From the NCBI GenBank assembly GCA_964441285.1, contig CAYTUK010000016.1, forward strand, positions 1 through 47,670: a stretch of 47,670 nt of DNA, given 5' to 3'. Each line of letters starts with the position of its first letter. The stretch's first letter is position 1. The DNA comes from S010-25 sp964441285 (GTDB lineage: Bacteria; Pseudomonadota; Gammaproteobacteria; SZUA-229). The translations under genes were made by a program, and so were the position numbers. Shown one piece after another: positions 16,888-25,723 of this stretch. The notes beneath the pieces were generated by a model. It worked only from the letters and a program-made list of their open reading frames with translations. It was not told the origin of the DNA and did no database searches.

Positions 16888-18738
16888 ATGTTGAATCAAT
16901 ACCCGTTGTGGAAATATATTCTGTTAATTGTTGTATTAATTGTTAGTGTGATTTATGCAGCGCCTAATCTGTATGGGCAAGATCCCGCCTTGCAGATAAC
17001 GCATCGTAGCAAATCGTTGACCGCAGAAGATAAATTAGCGATTGAGCAGATTTTTAAGCAGGGTAACGTAAAAATCAAATCCGATAATTTAAGCAAGGGC
17101 AAACTTCTAGTTCGTTTCAAGAATGAGAATACGCAGTTAATCGCTTCGGACCTGCTGAAACAGAAATTATCGGACCAATACCTGGTCGCCTTAAATCTGG
17201 CACCCGCTACACCAGCATGGTTGCGTGCATTAGGTGCTCAACCAATGTATCTGGGGCTGGATTTACGCGGGGGCGTCTATTTTCTCATGCAGGTTGATAT
17301 GAATGCAGCCATTACGCGCCTGGAAAATAGCACTCTGTCTGATATGCGTAGCTATTTACGTAATGGGAAAATTCGCTATCGTGGGGTCAGACGAAAAGGT
17401 AATAATATGCAGGTCACATTTCGTGACCAGAAAAATTTTCAACTGGCAGTTGATAAATTACCTCATCAGTTTCGTGATGTTGTCTTTACTGACCATAAAG
17501 ACACGCTTGTAATCAGTGGAGTGCTCACTGAAGCGGCTGTTCGGAATGAAAAAAAATCAGCACTGCAACAAAATATCATCACCTTACGTAATCGTGTTAA
17601 CGAGCTGGGTGTCGCTGCACCAGTGATACAACAGCAGGGTGACTCACGCATTGTTGTACAGCTACCAGGTATTCAGGATACAGCCGAAGCGAAAAAAATT
17701 CTGGGGGCAACGGCAACACTCGAATTTCGTATGGTCGTTGGTGCGGGGGCAGACGCGGCAGAAGCCCAAAAAGATGGGCGTATCCCTTTAAATGCGCTGC
17801 TTTTTCATGAGCGTAATGGTAACCCTATCTTACTTAATCGCCGGGTCATTGTTACCGGTGATCAAATAATAGATGCAGCATCAACCATTGATAGCCAGTC
17901 TGGCTCACCTGCCGTATCGGTACGACTGAATGGTAAAGGCGCGCAAAAAATGGGTGAGATTACCCGTAACAATATTGGTAAACCAATGGCCGTTGTCTTT
18001 ATCGAAAACAAAATGAAAACGACGCATGTTGGTGGTAAAGTTATTAAACGGCGCGTTACGACCAAGAAAGTTATCAATGTTGCAACCATTCGAGGCCAGT
18101 TTAGCTCACGGTTTCAGATTACTGGGTTAAAATCAATGGAAGCGCATGATCTGGCGCTATTATTACGTGCTGGCTCCTTACGCGCACCGGTAGAAATTAT
18201 TGAAGAAAGAACCATCGGCCCAAGCCTGGGAAGTGATAATATTAATAAAGGCTACAAGTCTGTTGTCATTGGTTTTGTACTGGTGCTTGTCTTTATGGCC
18301 GTATATTACAAAATCTTTGGCATTATTGCGGATATTGCACTAACCCTGAACCTGGTGATTATGGTTGCACTGCTGTCTATGTTGCAGGCGACATTAACTT
18401 TACCGGGTATTGCCGGTATTGTACTAACCCTTGGTATGGCGGTGGATGCAAATGTACTTATTTATGAACGCATTAAAGAAGAACTCAGAAATGGTAACTC
18501 GCCTCAGACAAGTATTTTTGCGGGTTACGAAAAAGCCTTTAGTACGATTACTGATGCAAATGTCACCACACTGCTCGCAGCCGTTGTTTTATTTCTCTTA
18601 GGGGCAGGCCCGGTTAAAGGTTTCGCGGTCACTTTAAGTATTGGTATTGTAACCTCCATGTTCACCGCGATTGTTGGTACGCGGGCCATTGTGAATCTTC
18701 TTTATGGGAATAAAGTGGTTAAGAAAATTCGTATTTAA
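16888..18738 (+). CDS. secD: Protein translocase subunit SecD
   Basis: 616 residues, the size of E. coli SecD (615). An N-terminal membrane helix (WKYILLIVVLIVSVIYAAPN) and a large periplasmic P1 region precede five further helices of an RND-type module. Signatures are YLGLDLRGGVYFLMQVD near residues 112-128 and LRAGSLRAPVEIIEERTIGP, GIAGIVLTLGMAVDANVLIYERIKEE in the membrane half; the Asp of the last motif is part of the proton path. With SecF it uses the proton gradient to pull preproteins into the periplasm. Followed 73 nt later by secF. Confidence 0.97.
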   Translation: MLNQYPLWKYILLIVVLIVSVIYAAPNLYGQDPALQITHRSKSLTAEDKLAIEQIFKQGNVKIKSDNLSKGKLLVRFKNENTQLIASDLLKQKLSDQYLVALNLAPATPAWLRALGAQPMYLGLDLRGGVYFLMQVDMNAAITRLENSTLSDMRSYLRNGKIRYRGVRRKGNNMQVTFRDQKNFQLAVDKLPHQFRDVVFTDHKDTLVISGVLTEAAVRNEKKSALQQNIITLRNRVNELGVAAPVIQQQGDSRIVVQLPGIQDTAEAKKILGATATLEFRMVVGAGADAAEAQKDGRIPLNALLFHERNGNPILLNRRVIVTGDQIIDAASTIDSQSGSPAVSVRLNGKGAQKMGEITRNNIGKPMAVVFIENKMKTTHVGGKVIKRRVTTKKVINVATIRGQFSSRFQITGLKSMEAHDLALLLRAGSLRAPVEIIEERTIGPSLGSDNINKGYKSVVIGFVLVLVFMAVYYKIFGIIADIALTLNLVIMVALLSMLQATLTLPGIAGIVLTLGMAVDANVLIYERIKEELRNGNSPQTSIFAGYEKAFSTITDANVTTLLAAVVLFLLGAGPVKGFAVTLSIGIVTSMFTAIVGTRAIVNLLYGNKVVKKIRI

Positions 18739-18811
18739 TTGTTGTATTTTATCATTGTAATCGCTGCAACCATCACGCAAGCATTCCAAAGGTTAAATTT
18801 CAGGAAATATT

Positions 18812-19747
18812 ATGTCTAAACAAGCTGTTTTAAAAACAATCGATTTTATGGGCAAACGAAAATTTGCGCTGACATTCTCACTGTTGTTAATTATTGCTTC
18901 ATTAATCAGCATAGCGACGCGTGGTTTGAATCTAGGCATTGATTTTACAGGCGGTTATTTAATTGAAGCGCATTACCAGACGGATGTAAATCTGGATAAA
19001 ATTAGAACGGCGCTGGCTCAAGCAAAATTTAAAGATACAGAGGTGCAGAATTTTGGCAGTACCAAAGATATTCTGGTACGCATTGCACCACGTAAACATA
19101 CTAACCAGGCTAGCCTTGGCACTAAGGTTTTAGCTGCATTAAAGTCTTCCACGACTGAAAACGTAATAATGCGGCGGGTCGAATTTATCGGGCCGCAGGT
19201 AGGTAATGAGTTACGTGATGAGGGTGGTATTGCCATGTTGGTTGCATTGGGTGGTATTCTGATCTACGTGAGTTTACGCTTTCAGTTTAAATCTGCCCTG
19301 GGTGCAATCCTGGCGCTGGTGCATGATGTTATTATTACGGTTGGGGTATTTTCTGTTTTTCAGCTGGAATTTAATTTAACTGTGCTGGCGGCTATTCTGG
19401 CAGTTATTGGTTATTCCTTAAATGATACCGTTGTTGTGCTAGACCGAATTCGTGAAACATTTCGTAATTTACGTAAAACATCGGCTATTGAGATTTTAAA
19501 TATGTCAATTACACAAACTTTGTCGCGAACTTTAATGACATCATTTACCACCTTATTAGTTTTGTTTGCATTGTTTATCTTTGGTGGTGAAGCCATACAT
19601 GGTTTTGCAACGGCTTTGATTGTAGGTGTTTTTATTGGTACCTATTCATCCATCTATGTCGCCAGCAGCCTGTTGATGACAATGAATATTAAGCGGCAAG
19701 ATTTCCTGGTCGCAACAAAAGAACAGATTATGAATGATAATCCTTGA
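18812..19747 (+). CDS. secF: Protein translocase subunit SecF
   Basis: 311 residues. Motifs are GLNLGIDFTGGYLIEAHYQ after the first helix and AILAVIGYSLNDTVVVLDRIRE in the second half, both diagnostic of SecF, with six membrane helices as expected. It forms the SecDF proton-driven motor with the upstream gene. AGGAAA lies close upstream of the ATG. No clear intrinsic terminator follows, so read-through into the DUF202 gene 157 nt downstream is possible. Confidence 0.97.
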   Translation: MSKQAVLKTIDFMGKRKFALTFSLLLIIASLISIATRGLNLGIDFTGGYLIEAHYQTDVNLDKIRTALAQAKFKDTEVQNFGSTKDILVRIAPRKHTNQASLGTKVLAALKSSTTENVIMRRVEFIGPQVGNELRDEGGIAMLVALGGILIYVSLRFQFKSALGAILALVHDVIITVGVFSVFQLEFNLTVLAAILAVIGYSLNDTVVVLDRIRETFRNLRKTSAIEILNMSITQTLSRTLMTSFTTLLVLFALFIFGGEAIHGFATALIVGVFIGTYSSIYVASSLLMTMNIKRQDFLVATKEQIMNDNP

Positions 19748-19903
19748 ATCTTGCGAATAACAGGCTATATAAATCTCAACTTGCATGTAATAGCAATGGC
19801 GAAGTAAAATACGATCCCACAAAAATTTCTTAACCGTAATTTTCTTCATGTCACTGATACCACGATAAAAGTGTGGGCAGTTAATGTTTTATTTAGGAGC
19901 CGT

Positions 19904-20275
19904 ATGTCTTACCTTAACGACCCACGTGTGCTGTTTGCAGCAGAGCGTACCCTGCTAGCATGGAACCGTACTGCAGTATCACTCATTGCGATGGGGTTTG
20001 TTATTGAACGATTTGGTCTGTTTATCAACGCAATGCATATTTCCAGCACTGCTGGTCAGCGCCACCTGTCATTTTTTATTGGCCTCACGTTGATTGCTTT
20101 TGCTTCAGTGATGAGTGTGTTCTCAATTTTTCAGTTCAGGCGCATTCTACACCGCCTGTCGCCTGAGGAAATCCCTGAAGGATATATGCTCTGGTGTGGT
20201 ACCGCCAGCAACCTGGTTGTTGCCTTACTCGGTGCGGTGCTAGTGTTTTATCTGTTACGAGGAGTTGGGCTGTAG
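19904..20275 (+). CDS. DUF202 (YidH-like) small membrane protein
   Basis: 123 residues starting at ATG 19904, preceded by AGGAG; the longer upstream reading is unlikely. The N-terminal DPRVLFAAERTLLAWNRTAVSLIAMGFVIERFG is the DUF202 signature, followed by two more hydrophobic helices. It is an inner-membrane protein; the family resembles the transmembrane domain of the VTC polyphosphate machinery and its bacterial function is not established. It follows secF on the same strand. The 227-nt gap after it before kup holds no gene I can support. Confidence 0.82.
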   Translation: MSYLNDPRVLFAAERTLLAWNRTAVSLIAMGFVIERFGLFINAMHISSTAGQRHLSFFIGLTLIAFASVMSVFSIFQFRRILHRLSPEEIPEGYMLWCGTASNLVVALLGAVLVFYLLRGVGL

Positions 20276-20502
20276 TTCACGGCTAGATGCTATTGTTATA
20301 CAGTCACTTATAGTTACAATGCAACAGCGAACTTTCGTTTCAGGTCATTGGTCGAAGGGCAACAGGTGCCGAGATCACATGGCTGCACCCACTGCGTGTT
20401 TTGAACGTAGAATCACTTTTGAACATGTTGACCCCATTGGTTACATAAAGTTAACCCGCTTTGCGATAATTATGTAACGGCCGTGAAGGAGATTAGTCAC
20501 CA

Positions 20503-22413
20503 ATGTCAACAGTAATTGCAACCACCAGTGCACCGTCCTTCAGTAGACCCTCAAAACAGAAACGCGCCGCTCTGCTGGCAGCGCTGGGCGTGGTATTTGG
20601 CGATATTGGCACCAGCCCGCTTTATGCGCTGCGGGAGAGTTTTGGCGGTAGCGGGGCAACTGTGCTTAATCGCCCTGATCTGTTAGGTGTACTATCGCTG
20701 ATCATCTGGGCGCTGGTGCTGGTGATTTCGATAAAGTATCTGATCTTTGTTCTGCGGGCTGACAATCAGGGTGAGGGTGGCATTATTGCGCTGGTTGCAC
20801 TGCTTAACCCCTGGCGTACCAAACCGGGTGAATCGCGTCATTTATTGATGATTATGGGTTTATTTGGTGCCTGTTTGCTTTATGGCGATGGCACCATAAC
20901 GCCTGCGATTTCGGTATTAAGTGCGGTGGAAGGTTTACAGGTGGCTGCGCCCAGCTTAGCGGGTTTCGTTGTGCCATTGACGATTATTATTTTAATTGGC
21001 CTGTTTGCCATGCAACGCTATGGCAGCGGTAAAATTGGCAGTCTGTTCGGGCCGATAATGTTGTTGTGGTTTGCAACACTGGCATTACTGGGTTTACGTG
21101 GCATTGCAATGGAGCCGACAGTGCTGGCTGCATTCAACCCCCGCTATGCGGTCATGTTTTTTGTCAATAACGGACTTACTGGCTTTCTTACTCTGGGTGC
21201 GGTATTTCTGGTGGTGACCGGCGGTGAGGCATTGTATGCTGATCTGGGGCATTTTGGTATTACACCGATTCGACGCGCCTGGTTTTTCATTGTTTTTCCC
21301 GCACTCATACTAAACTATTTGGGGCAGGGCGCACTGCTGCTGCATGAGCCCGGCGTGATTCAAGCCCCGTTCTTTCATCTGGCACCAGACTGGGCCGTTA
21401 TACCGCTGGTATTACTGGCTACAGTCGCCGCAATTATTGCTTCACAGGCAGTCATTAGCGGCACCTTCTCGCTCACGCGTCAAGCGATTCGTCTTGGTCA
21501 GCTGCCCCGCATGCGGGTTGTCTTTCCACAGGCCGAAGAGTCCGGGCAGGTGTACCTGCCACTGGTTAACTGGCTGTTAATGGTCGCATGTCTGGCTTTA
21601 GTGGTTGGTTTCCGTAGCTCTGATGCGCTGGCTTCGGCCTATGGTGTAGCCGTGTCAATGGACATGGTTGTCACGACCTTCCTGGCGGTGGCTGTGGCAC
21701 GACGTTTTAGCTGGCATCCACTTTCTGCTGTAGGTGCAGGGATTGTATTTGTCGTTATTGATGGCGGTTTTCTGGGTGCTAACCTGGCAAAAATCCCCGA
21801 TGGTGGCTGGTACGCCTTACTGATTGCAGGGATAATTTTTATATTGATGTGGAGCTGGCGTTCGGGCCGTGCTTTATTGGCAAAACGGTTGGGGGAAATA
21901 GCGACTAGACAGGAAACTTTCCTGCAGCAAATTAAGGACAATCCACCATATCGTGTTGCTGGCACAGCGTTGGTCATGGCGCGCTATGATCGCCCGTGTG
22001 TGCCGGCAGCATTGATACATCATATGGCATGTACCCATGTTTTGCATGAACGGGTTATTTTTCTTACTCTGGTTACTGCCGACCAACCGCATGTACCGGC
22101 GGCTGAACGTCTCGATTACGAAGACCTGGGTGAGGGGGTGATACGCATGCGTGTCCATTATGGGTTTTCACAACCGCCAAATATTCCGGTGGCACTAAAG
22201 CTTGGTGAACAGATAGGTGTGCCCATTGACACCGAATCCGCCGTCTACATTCTTGGCCATGAAACACTGATTGCTCGACGCGATTTAGCAGGGTTACCTT
22301 ATTGGCAGGAACTAATTTTTATCTGGTTGGCGCGCAATGCGTCCAATGCGACCGCCTATTATCGTTTACCCGAGGAACAAGTTCTTGAACTTGGTCTACA
22401 GGTAGGATTATAA
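20503..22413 (+). CDS. kup: Potassium uptake protein Kup
   Basis: 636 residues, normal for the KUP/HAK/KT family of K+/H+ symporters. The diagnostic GVVFGDIGTSPLYALRESF sits at 29-47 at the start of the first of about 12 membrane helices, followed by RADNQGEGGIIAL and YGDGTITPAISVLSA. A soluble C-terminal domain begins near residue 450. GAAGGAG-type purines (AAGGAGATT) precede the ATG. Transcribed alone; the short sequence to 22537 separates it from the next gene. Confidence 0.96.
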   Translation: MSTVIATTSAPSFSRPSKQKRAALLAALGVVFGDIGTSPLYALRESFGGSGATVLNRPDLLGVLSLIIWALVLVISIKYLIFVLRADNQGEGGIIALVALLNPWRTKPGESRHLLMIMGLFGACLLYGDGTITPAISVLSAVEGLQVAAPSLAGFVVPLTIIILIGLFAMQRYGSGKIGSLFGPIMLLWFATLALLGLRGIAMEPTVLAAFNPRYAVMFFVNNGLTGFLTLGAVFLVVTGGEALYADLGHFGITPIRRAWFFIVFPALILNYLGQGALLLHEPGVIQAPFFHLAPDWAVIPLVLLATVAAIIASQAVISGTFSLTRQAIRLGQLPRMRVVFPQAEESGQVYLPLVNWLLMVACLALVVGFRSSDALASAYGVAVSMDMVVTTFLAVAVARRFSWHPLSAVGAGIVFVVIDGGFLGANLAKIPDGGWYALLIAGIIFILMWSWRSGRALLAKRLGEIATRQETFLQQIKDNPPYRVAGTALVMARYDRPCVPAALIHHMACTHVLHERVIFLTLVTADQPHVPAAERLDYEDLGEGVIRMRVHYGFSQPPNIPVALKLGEQIGVPIDTESAVYILGHETLIARRDLAGLPYWQELIFIWLARNASNATAYYRLPEEQVLELGLQVGL

Positions 22414-22537
22414 AAACAGTTTTTTTGCTTCTATTTTCAGTGCTGTAACAACGCTGTAACGATGATAGGCGTATACTGCACTCAGCATGCGTCAGCTAGT
22501 GTAATAGCTGACCAGGTACGGTGTTGAGGTCGACTCG

Positions 22538-23488
22538 TTGCAGGAAATAATCAGAAATGCTATGCACCGCCAGCGTATTGAACTGGCTGAGTTATTGTCT
22601 GCATCGTTTGGAGAATTAGCCGCACAATGTGCAGCAGTATGGGGGCAACGCGAAGTACTCAATTGCGTGCTTAGTACCAGCTTTGATCGGGTACCGTATA
22701 GTCTGTTTCTGTATGTGGTCGACATTAGGGGTCGGCAAGTTTGCGATAATATTGGTGCTAACGGTGCTGTTGTGGCGGGTCACTATGGGCGTGATCGCTC
22801 ACAACGCCCGTATATGCAGGAAGAGGTGCCTGCGTGGGGGTTTTTACTGTCTAGCGCCTACCTGAGCCTGCGTGCCAATCGACCTTCATTAACTGCATTG
22901 CAGATTATTCGTGTTGGTGCCAATACAGTTGGTTATCTGGGGGCAGATTTTGACCTGCGAGACTTACCCGCAACAGCGGCTATCTACGAAGAATCGAGTG
23001 ACTGGCGACAGGTGAAAGGCGACCCTGCTATTCGCAGTACTGTATTCCAGCAGTGTCGAGTAGAAAGTGTCATGGACCGCAACATGGCGACAATTTGTGT
23101 AGTGCTGGAAGAACTGATGTGCGAACGCGGCATGTTCCAGGGCGTGATTCACTTTTCCAGCAGTCAGGCCATTATCTGGCTAATGAGCGACCCTTATCGT
23201 TATCGTATCCTTGATCATGAAGCGCTGAGTGACCCCGATGTTTGTCTGCTATACCCACACCAGACTTATCCTGGTAACGCACTGATACCACAGAGTCAGA
23301 TCAGTAAGATTTTAACCGGCCTGTCTCAATTACGTAGTGCGGATGAGACACTGTACCTGCGGCAGGCATCAATTAACCTGTTTAACGGTATGATTAGTCT
23401 GACCTTTTCATGCGATGGCACACACTATATGTCATGGCAGGAATTTCTGGTTAAAGACTTGACGTTCTGGTTAGGTAGTGCAAATTAA
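22538..23488 (+). CDS. Putative cytosolic PDC/Cache-like sensor protein
   Basis: 316 residues with no signal peptide or membrane segment. Residues about 20-150 (YSLFLYVVDIRGRQVCDNIG, GRDRSQRPYMQE, then SSAYLSLRANRPSLTALQII) resemble the PDC/Cache ligand-binding fold of bacterial sensors; Cache domains are normally extracytoplasmic, so a soluble version is odd. The C-terminal half (HFSSSQAIIWLMSDPYRYRI, DVCLLYPHQTYPGNALIP) is unfamiliar and no GGDEF, EAL, kinase or methyl-accepting output is visible. The start is taken as TTG 22538, preceded by GAGG at a good distance; ATG 22562 is the alternative. The assignment is from pattern memory only. Confidence 0.5.
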   Translation: MQEIIRNAMHRQRIELAELLSASFGELAAQCAAVWGQREVLNCVLSTSFDRVPYSLFLYVVDIRGRQVCDNIGANGAVVAGHYGRDRSQRPYMQEEVPAWGFLLSSAYLSLRANRPSLTALQIIRVGANTVGYLGADFDLRDLPATAAIYEESSDWRQVKGDPAIRSTVFQQCRVESVMDRNMATICVVLEELMCERGMFQGVIHFSSSQAIIWLMSDPYRYRILDHEALSDPDVCLLYPHQTYPGNALIPQSQISKILTGLSQLRSADETLYLRQASINLFNGMISLTFSCDGTHYMSWQEFLVKDLTFWLGSAN

Positions 23489-23518
23489 ACATCAATCAGC
23501 ACAGCTCGGTAAAAAAAA

Positions 23519-24775
23519 TCAGCCGTTATCTTTTATCCGCTTTTTTCGGCCAGATTCATGCCGTTCACGCAGGTCTGAATCAATATAGCGGTCTGTCGTA
23601 GCCATACTGGCGTGTCCGGCATCATCACGAACGTGCTCACGCGGACGAAACTTCACATCTTCTGAGATGCCCGTGTGCCTCAACCAGTGAACAGTCGCTA
23701 CTGTTAGTTCAATCGCATCGTCTTTAAGCCCATCGGCTTTCATCCGGTCATAGGTTGCATCGAAACACCGTTGTACAATGCTTCTGATTTGTCGAGTGCT
23801 GGTAATTGAACCTTTGCCTTTTGTTTTAGAAATAAGCGGTATTTGCTCATTTATATTGGGTAATTGTGATAGGCCTAAATACTTGCGGTAGCGTTTGAGT
23901 GCATCAAGCATGTCATCGCAGACCGTTATAGAACGATTTTTATTGCCTTTACCCGTTACGTCAAACCACCAATTGTTGTCACGATCTTTTCTAAAGTGAC
24001 CCATAAGTGGCATGGAACGCTCATCAGCGACTAATTCCGATATGCGAAGATACATGGCAAACAGGCAGTTCATAATGAACAAAGTGCGCTCATGTTCATC
24101 AGGGGCTGCTACGGCCATTAACTCTGCTGTCTCCACCACATAATTCCATTGCAAGGTACTGATGCGTCTTACCACCGGTTTTAACTGATCCTTACGAATA
24201 AATTTACTTTTCTGCTTAATAAGTGCAACAGGATTTGAGTCAACGAGATTTTCCAGTATCAGGTATTCATAAAAAGAGGATAACGCGGTAAATATGGCTT
24301 TAATGGCGGCTTGAGATGGACGAAATTGATCAGCTTTTGCTGACTTATTATCATTATGTTCCGATTTTGTCACGGATACGACAAAAGGTCGCCATGCATC
24401 GTTGGGGACGCGTTTAGCCTTTATGTTTTTAAAGCGCGCAACATTTTTTACTCCTATCCAGGCTATTGGTGGATCAAAACAAAACCGAATAAAATCTTCG
24501 ATGTGTTCACGTTTAAGATTTAATAATGACGTTTGTTCGATGCGCCAGGACCACTGAAGCAATCTTTCTAGATCCCGTCGATAACTATTAAACGTTGCTG
24601 TGCTGCCGTTGTAGCTATACAGAAACTTCAGAGAAAATTCTAAATCTCTGTCAGCGCCGAGTATTATATTGGTCGATAAAAATGGCGCAGCCGAAAAGCA
24701 CTTTGTCTTAAACGGGTTATCGATATAATTGAGATTATCAATAATTGCTGTGGGCGGTATTCGGCTTGGATTCAT
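23519..24775 (-). CDS. Tyrosine recombinase / site-specific integrase
   Basis: 418 residues. An N-terminal SAM-like core-binding domain (about 45-185, TATFNSYRRDLERLLQW, ending SNPVALIKQKSKF) precedes the catalytic domain, where all active-site residues can be seen: R244 in LRISE, K276 in TGKGNK, H363 and R366 in HWLRHTG, H388 in DAGHAS and the nucleophile Y397 in TDRYID. It should cut and rejoin DNA at a specific site. It is longer than XerC/XerD (about 300). No excisionase, phage genes, integron cassettes or tRNA attachment site are near it, so it is an orphan. A perfect 38-bp palindrome lies 62 bp upstream of its start. Confidence 0.92.
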   Translation of the reverse strand: MNPSRIPPTAIIDNLNYIDNPFKTKCFSAAPFLSTNIILGADRDLEFSLKFLYSYNGSTATFNSYRRDLERLLQWSWRIEQTSLLNLKREHIEDFIRFCFDPPIAWIGVKNVARFKNIKAKRVPNDAWRPFVVSVTKSEHNDNKSAKADQFRPSQAAIKAIFTALSSFYEYLILENLVDSNPVALIKQKSKFIRKDQLKPVVRRISTLQWNYVVETAELMAVAAPDEHERTLFIMNCLFAMYLRISELVADERSMPLMGHFRKDRDNNWWFDVTGKGNKNRSITVCDDMLDALKRYRKYLGLSQLPNINEQIPLISKTKGKGSITSTRQIRSIVQRCFDATYDRMKADGLKDDAIELTVATVHWLRHTGISEDVKFRPREHVRDDAGHASMATTDRYIDSDLRERHESGRKKRIKDNG

Positions 24776-24836
24776 TAATAACTAACAGGCAGTAAAGAGA
24801 TTCGATTATTCTATTATAGCTAAATAAACGTTAATT

Positions 24837-24874
24837 TCAATACTTCCGATATTACACAATATCGGAAGTATTGA
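24837..24874. repeat. Perfect 38-bp palindrome upstream of the recombinase gene
   Basis: Two perfect 17-bp arms (TCAATACTTCCGATATT and its reverse complement) around the 4-bp spacer ACAC. It lies between the DUF1499 gene stop and the recombinase start, both on the minus strand. The arms are only about 30 percent GC and no T-run follows in either direction, which argues against an ordinary intrinsic terminator. Possible roles are a recombinase core site, an autoregulatory operator or a structured RNA leader. Confidence 0.6.
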
Positions 24875-24988
24875 TATATCCTACCAACATTATGTTTATT
24901 CTCTAAATTATTCACCACTATTCCAGCCCTAAAACGATCATCTCTTTGCGGCTAAGCTGTGTCAGCACATTAAACTGAATTTAGCGCA

Positions 24989-25465
24989 TCATTTTGCAAG
25001 CGCTTTTAGCAATGTCTGAATATGTCTGGCATTCGCAGCAAAATCCGCTTTACCAGTGCGTGAACTTGAGCGCACGTATAGTGATGATTCGTTTGTATTA
25101 ACGACCCGCACCTGAACCAAAACATCATCCTTAAACAAAAATATCGGCGTGCGCACGACAAATTTTGCGCTCAGGTTATCACTGTCACTTGCCAGAATAG
25201 TCCAGCCTGATTTAGCCGCCACGAATAAAACACGCTGATATAACGTTTCAGCGCTGACGTTGAACACCGGCGTACGCAGCTCGGGGAAAGCAGAATTGTC
25301 CGCTGTCTCGGCAATGTTGGTGGTTAGATAGGTTGACAGTCGTTTAGTAAAACCCGGCTTCTCAAACAGCCTGGCACCATTTCTCTGCAGGGTAAAAAAA
25401 ACCAGCCCCACGGCCAGTATTATCATTATCACCAATACCAACACGATCATTTTTATTGCCGTCAT
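24989..25465 (-). CDS. DUF1499 domain membrane-anchored protein
   Basis: 158 residues from ATG 25465, which follows a long purine-rich Shine-Dalgarno (GAGAGGAGAGGAGAGGA). The reading frame stays open 45 codons further upstream, but those would cross the NrdJ promoter side and are unlikely to be translated. One N-terminal helix (MIVLVLVIMIILAVGLVFF) anchors a domain with the DUF1499 pattern: LYQRVLFVAAKSGWTILA, LSAKFVVRTPIFLFKDDVLVQV and SSLYVRSSSRTGKADFAANA near the end. The domain probably faces the periplasm. Function is unknown. It is divergent from nrdJa. Confidence 0.8.
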   Translation of the reverse strand: MTAIKMIVLVLVIMIILAVGLVFFTLQRNGARLFEKPGFTKRLSTYLTTNIAETADNSAFPELRTPVFNVSAETLYQRVLFVAAKSGWTILASDSDNLSAKFVVRTPIFLFKDDVLVQVRVVNTNESSLYVRSSSRTGKADFAANARHIQTLLKALAK

Positions 25466-25591
25466 TCCTCTCCTCTCCTCTCTTATGAATACGGAAAACA
25501 TCTTGACCTTCTGTGGTAGCATTATTGTATCTATTTTTCTATAAATAAATTGACTCGTTTCTCTACGCATTTTACTGAAAAAAATCAAAAC

Positions 25592-25605
25592 TTGATCCAT
25601 ATCAA
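25592..25605. promoter_or_regulatory. FNR/ANR box upstream of nrdJab
   Basis: TTGATCCATATCAA is an exact match to the FNR/ANR consensus TTGAT-N4-ATCAA. Its centre (25598.5) is about 41 bp upstream of 25640, the start expected from the -10-like TAATAT at 25627-25632, which is the class II activator position. It is 118 bp before the nrdJa ATG. Pseudomonas nrdJ is known to respond to low-oxygen regulators, which fits. Confidence 0.78.
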
Positions 25606-25630
25606 GTAAATTTTATTCTCAAACCGTAAT

Positions 25631-25677
25631 ATACAATATGTGGTATAAAAATAAATAATTATAACTATATATGGTAT
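25631..25677. promoter_or_regulatory. Pair of NrdR boxes in the nrdJa promoter
   Basis: Two 16-bp sites, 25631-25646 (core CAATATGTGG) and 25662-25677 (core CTATATATGG), each match 12 of 16 positions of the NrdR box acaCwAtATaTwGtgt as I recall it. They are 31 bp apart, three helical turns, the spacing typical of NrdR sites. They cover the expected transcription start just downstream of the -10, so NrdR would repress. Confidence 0.65.
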
Positions 25678-25723
25678 TAGTCTAAAAGCTAATCCCTGCA
25701 CAGATTCAGGAGACCTCAGCAAA

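Noticed and set aside
20265..20477. Short plus-strand ORF after the DUF202 gene
   Set aside because: No ribosome binding site, odd composition and no family resemblance; it overlaps the preceding stop.
24837..24874. Reading the 38-bp palindrome as a standard intrinsic terminator
   Set aside because: AT-rich stem and no T-run on either strand, so other roles are preferred, though it could still stop transcription weakly.
24989..25600. Longer 203-residue version of the DUF1499 protein
   Set aside because: The extra N-terminus lacks a ribosome binding site and family resemblance and runs into the nrdJ FNR box; ATG 25465 has a strong Shine-Dalgarno.
25606..25723. Possible cobalamin riboswitch before nrdJa
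   Set aside because: The leader is too short (about 85 nt after the inferred start) and no B12-box-like sequence is seen.
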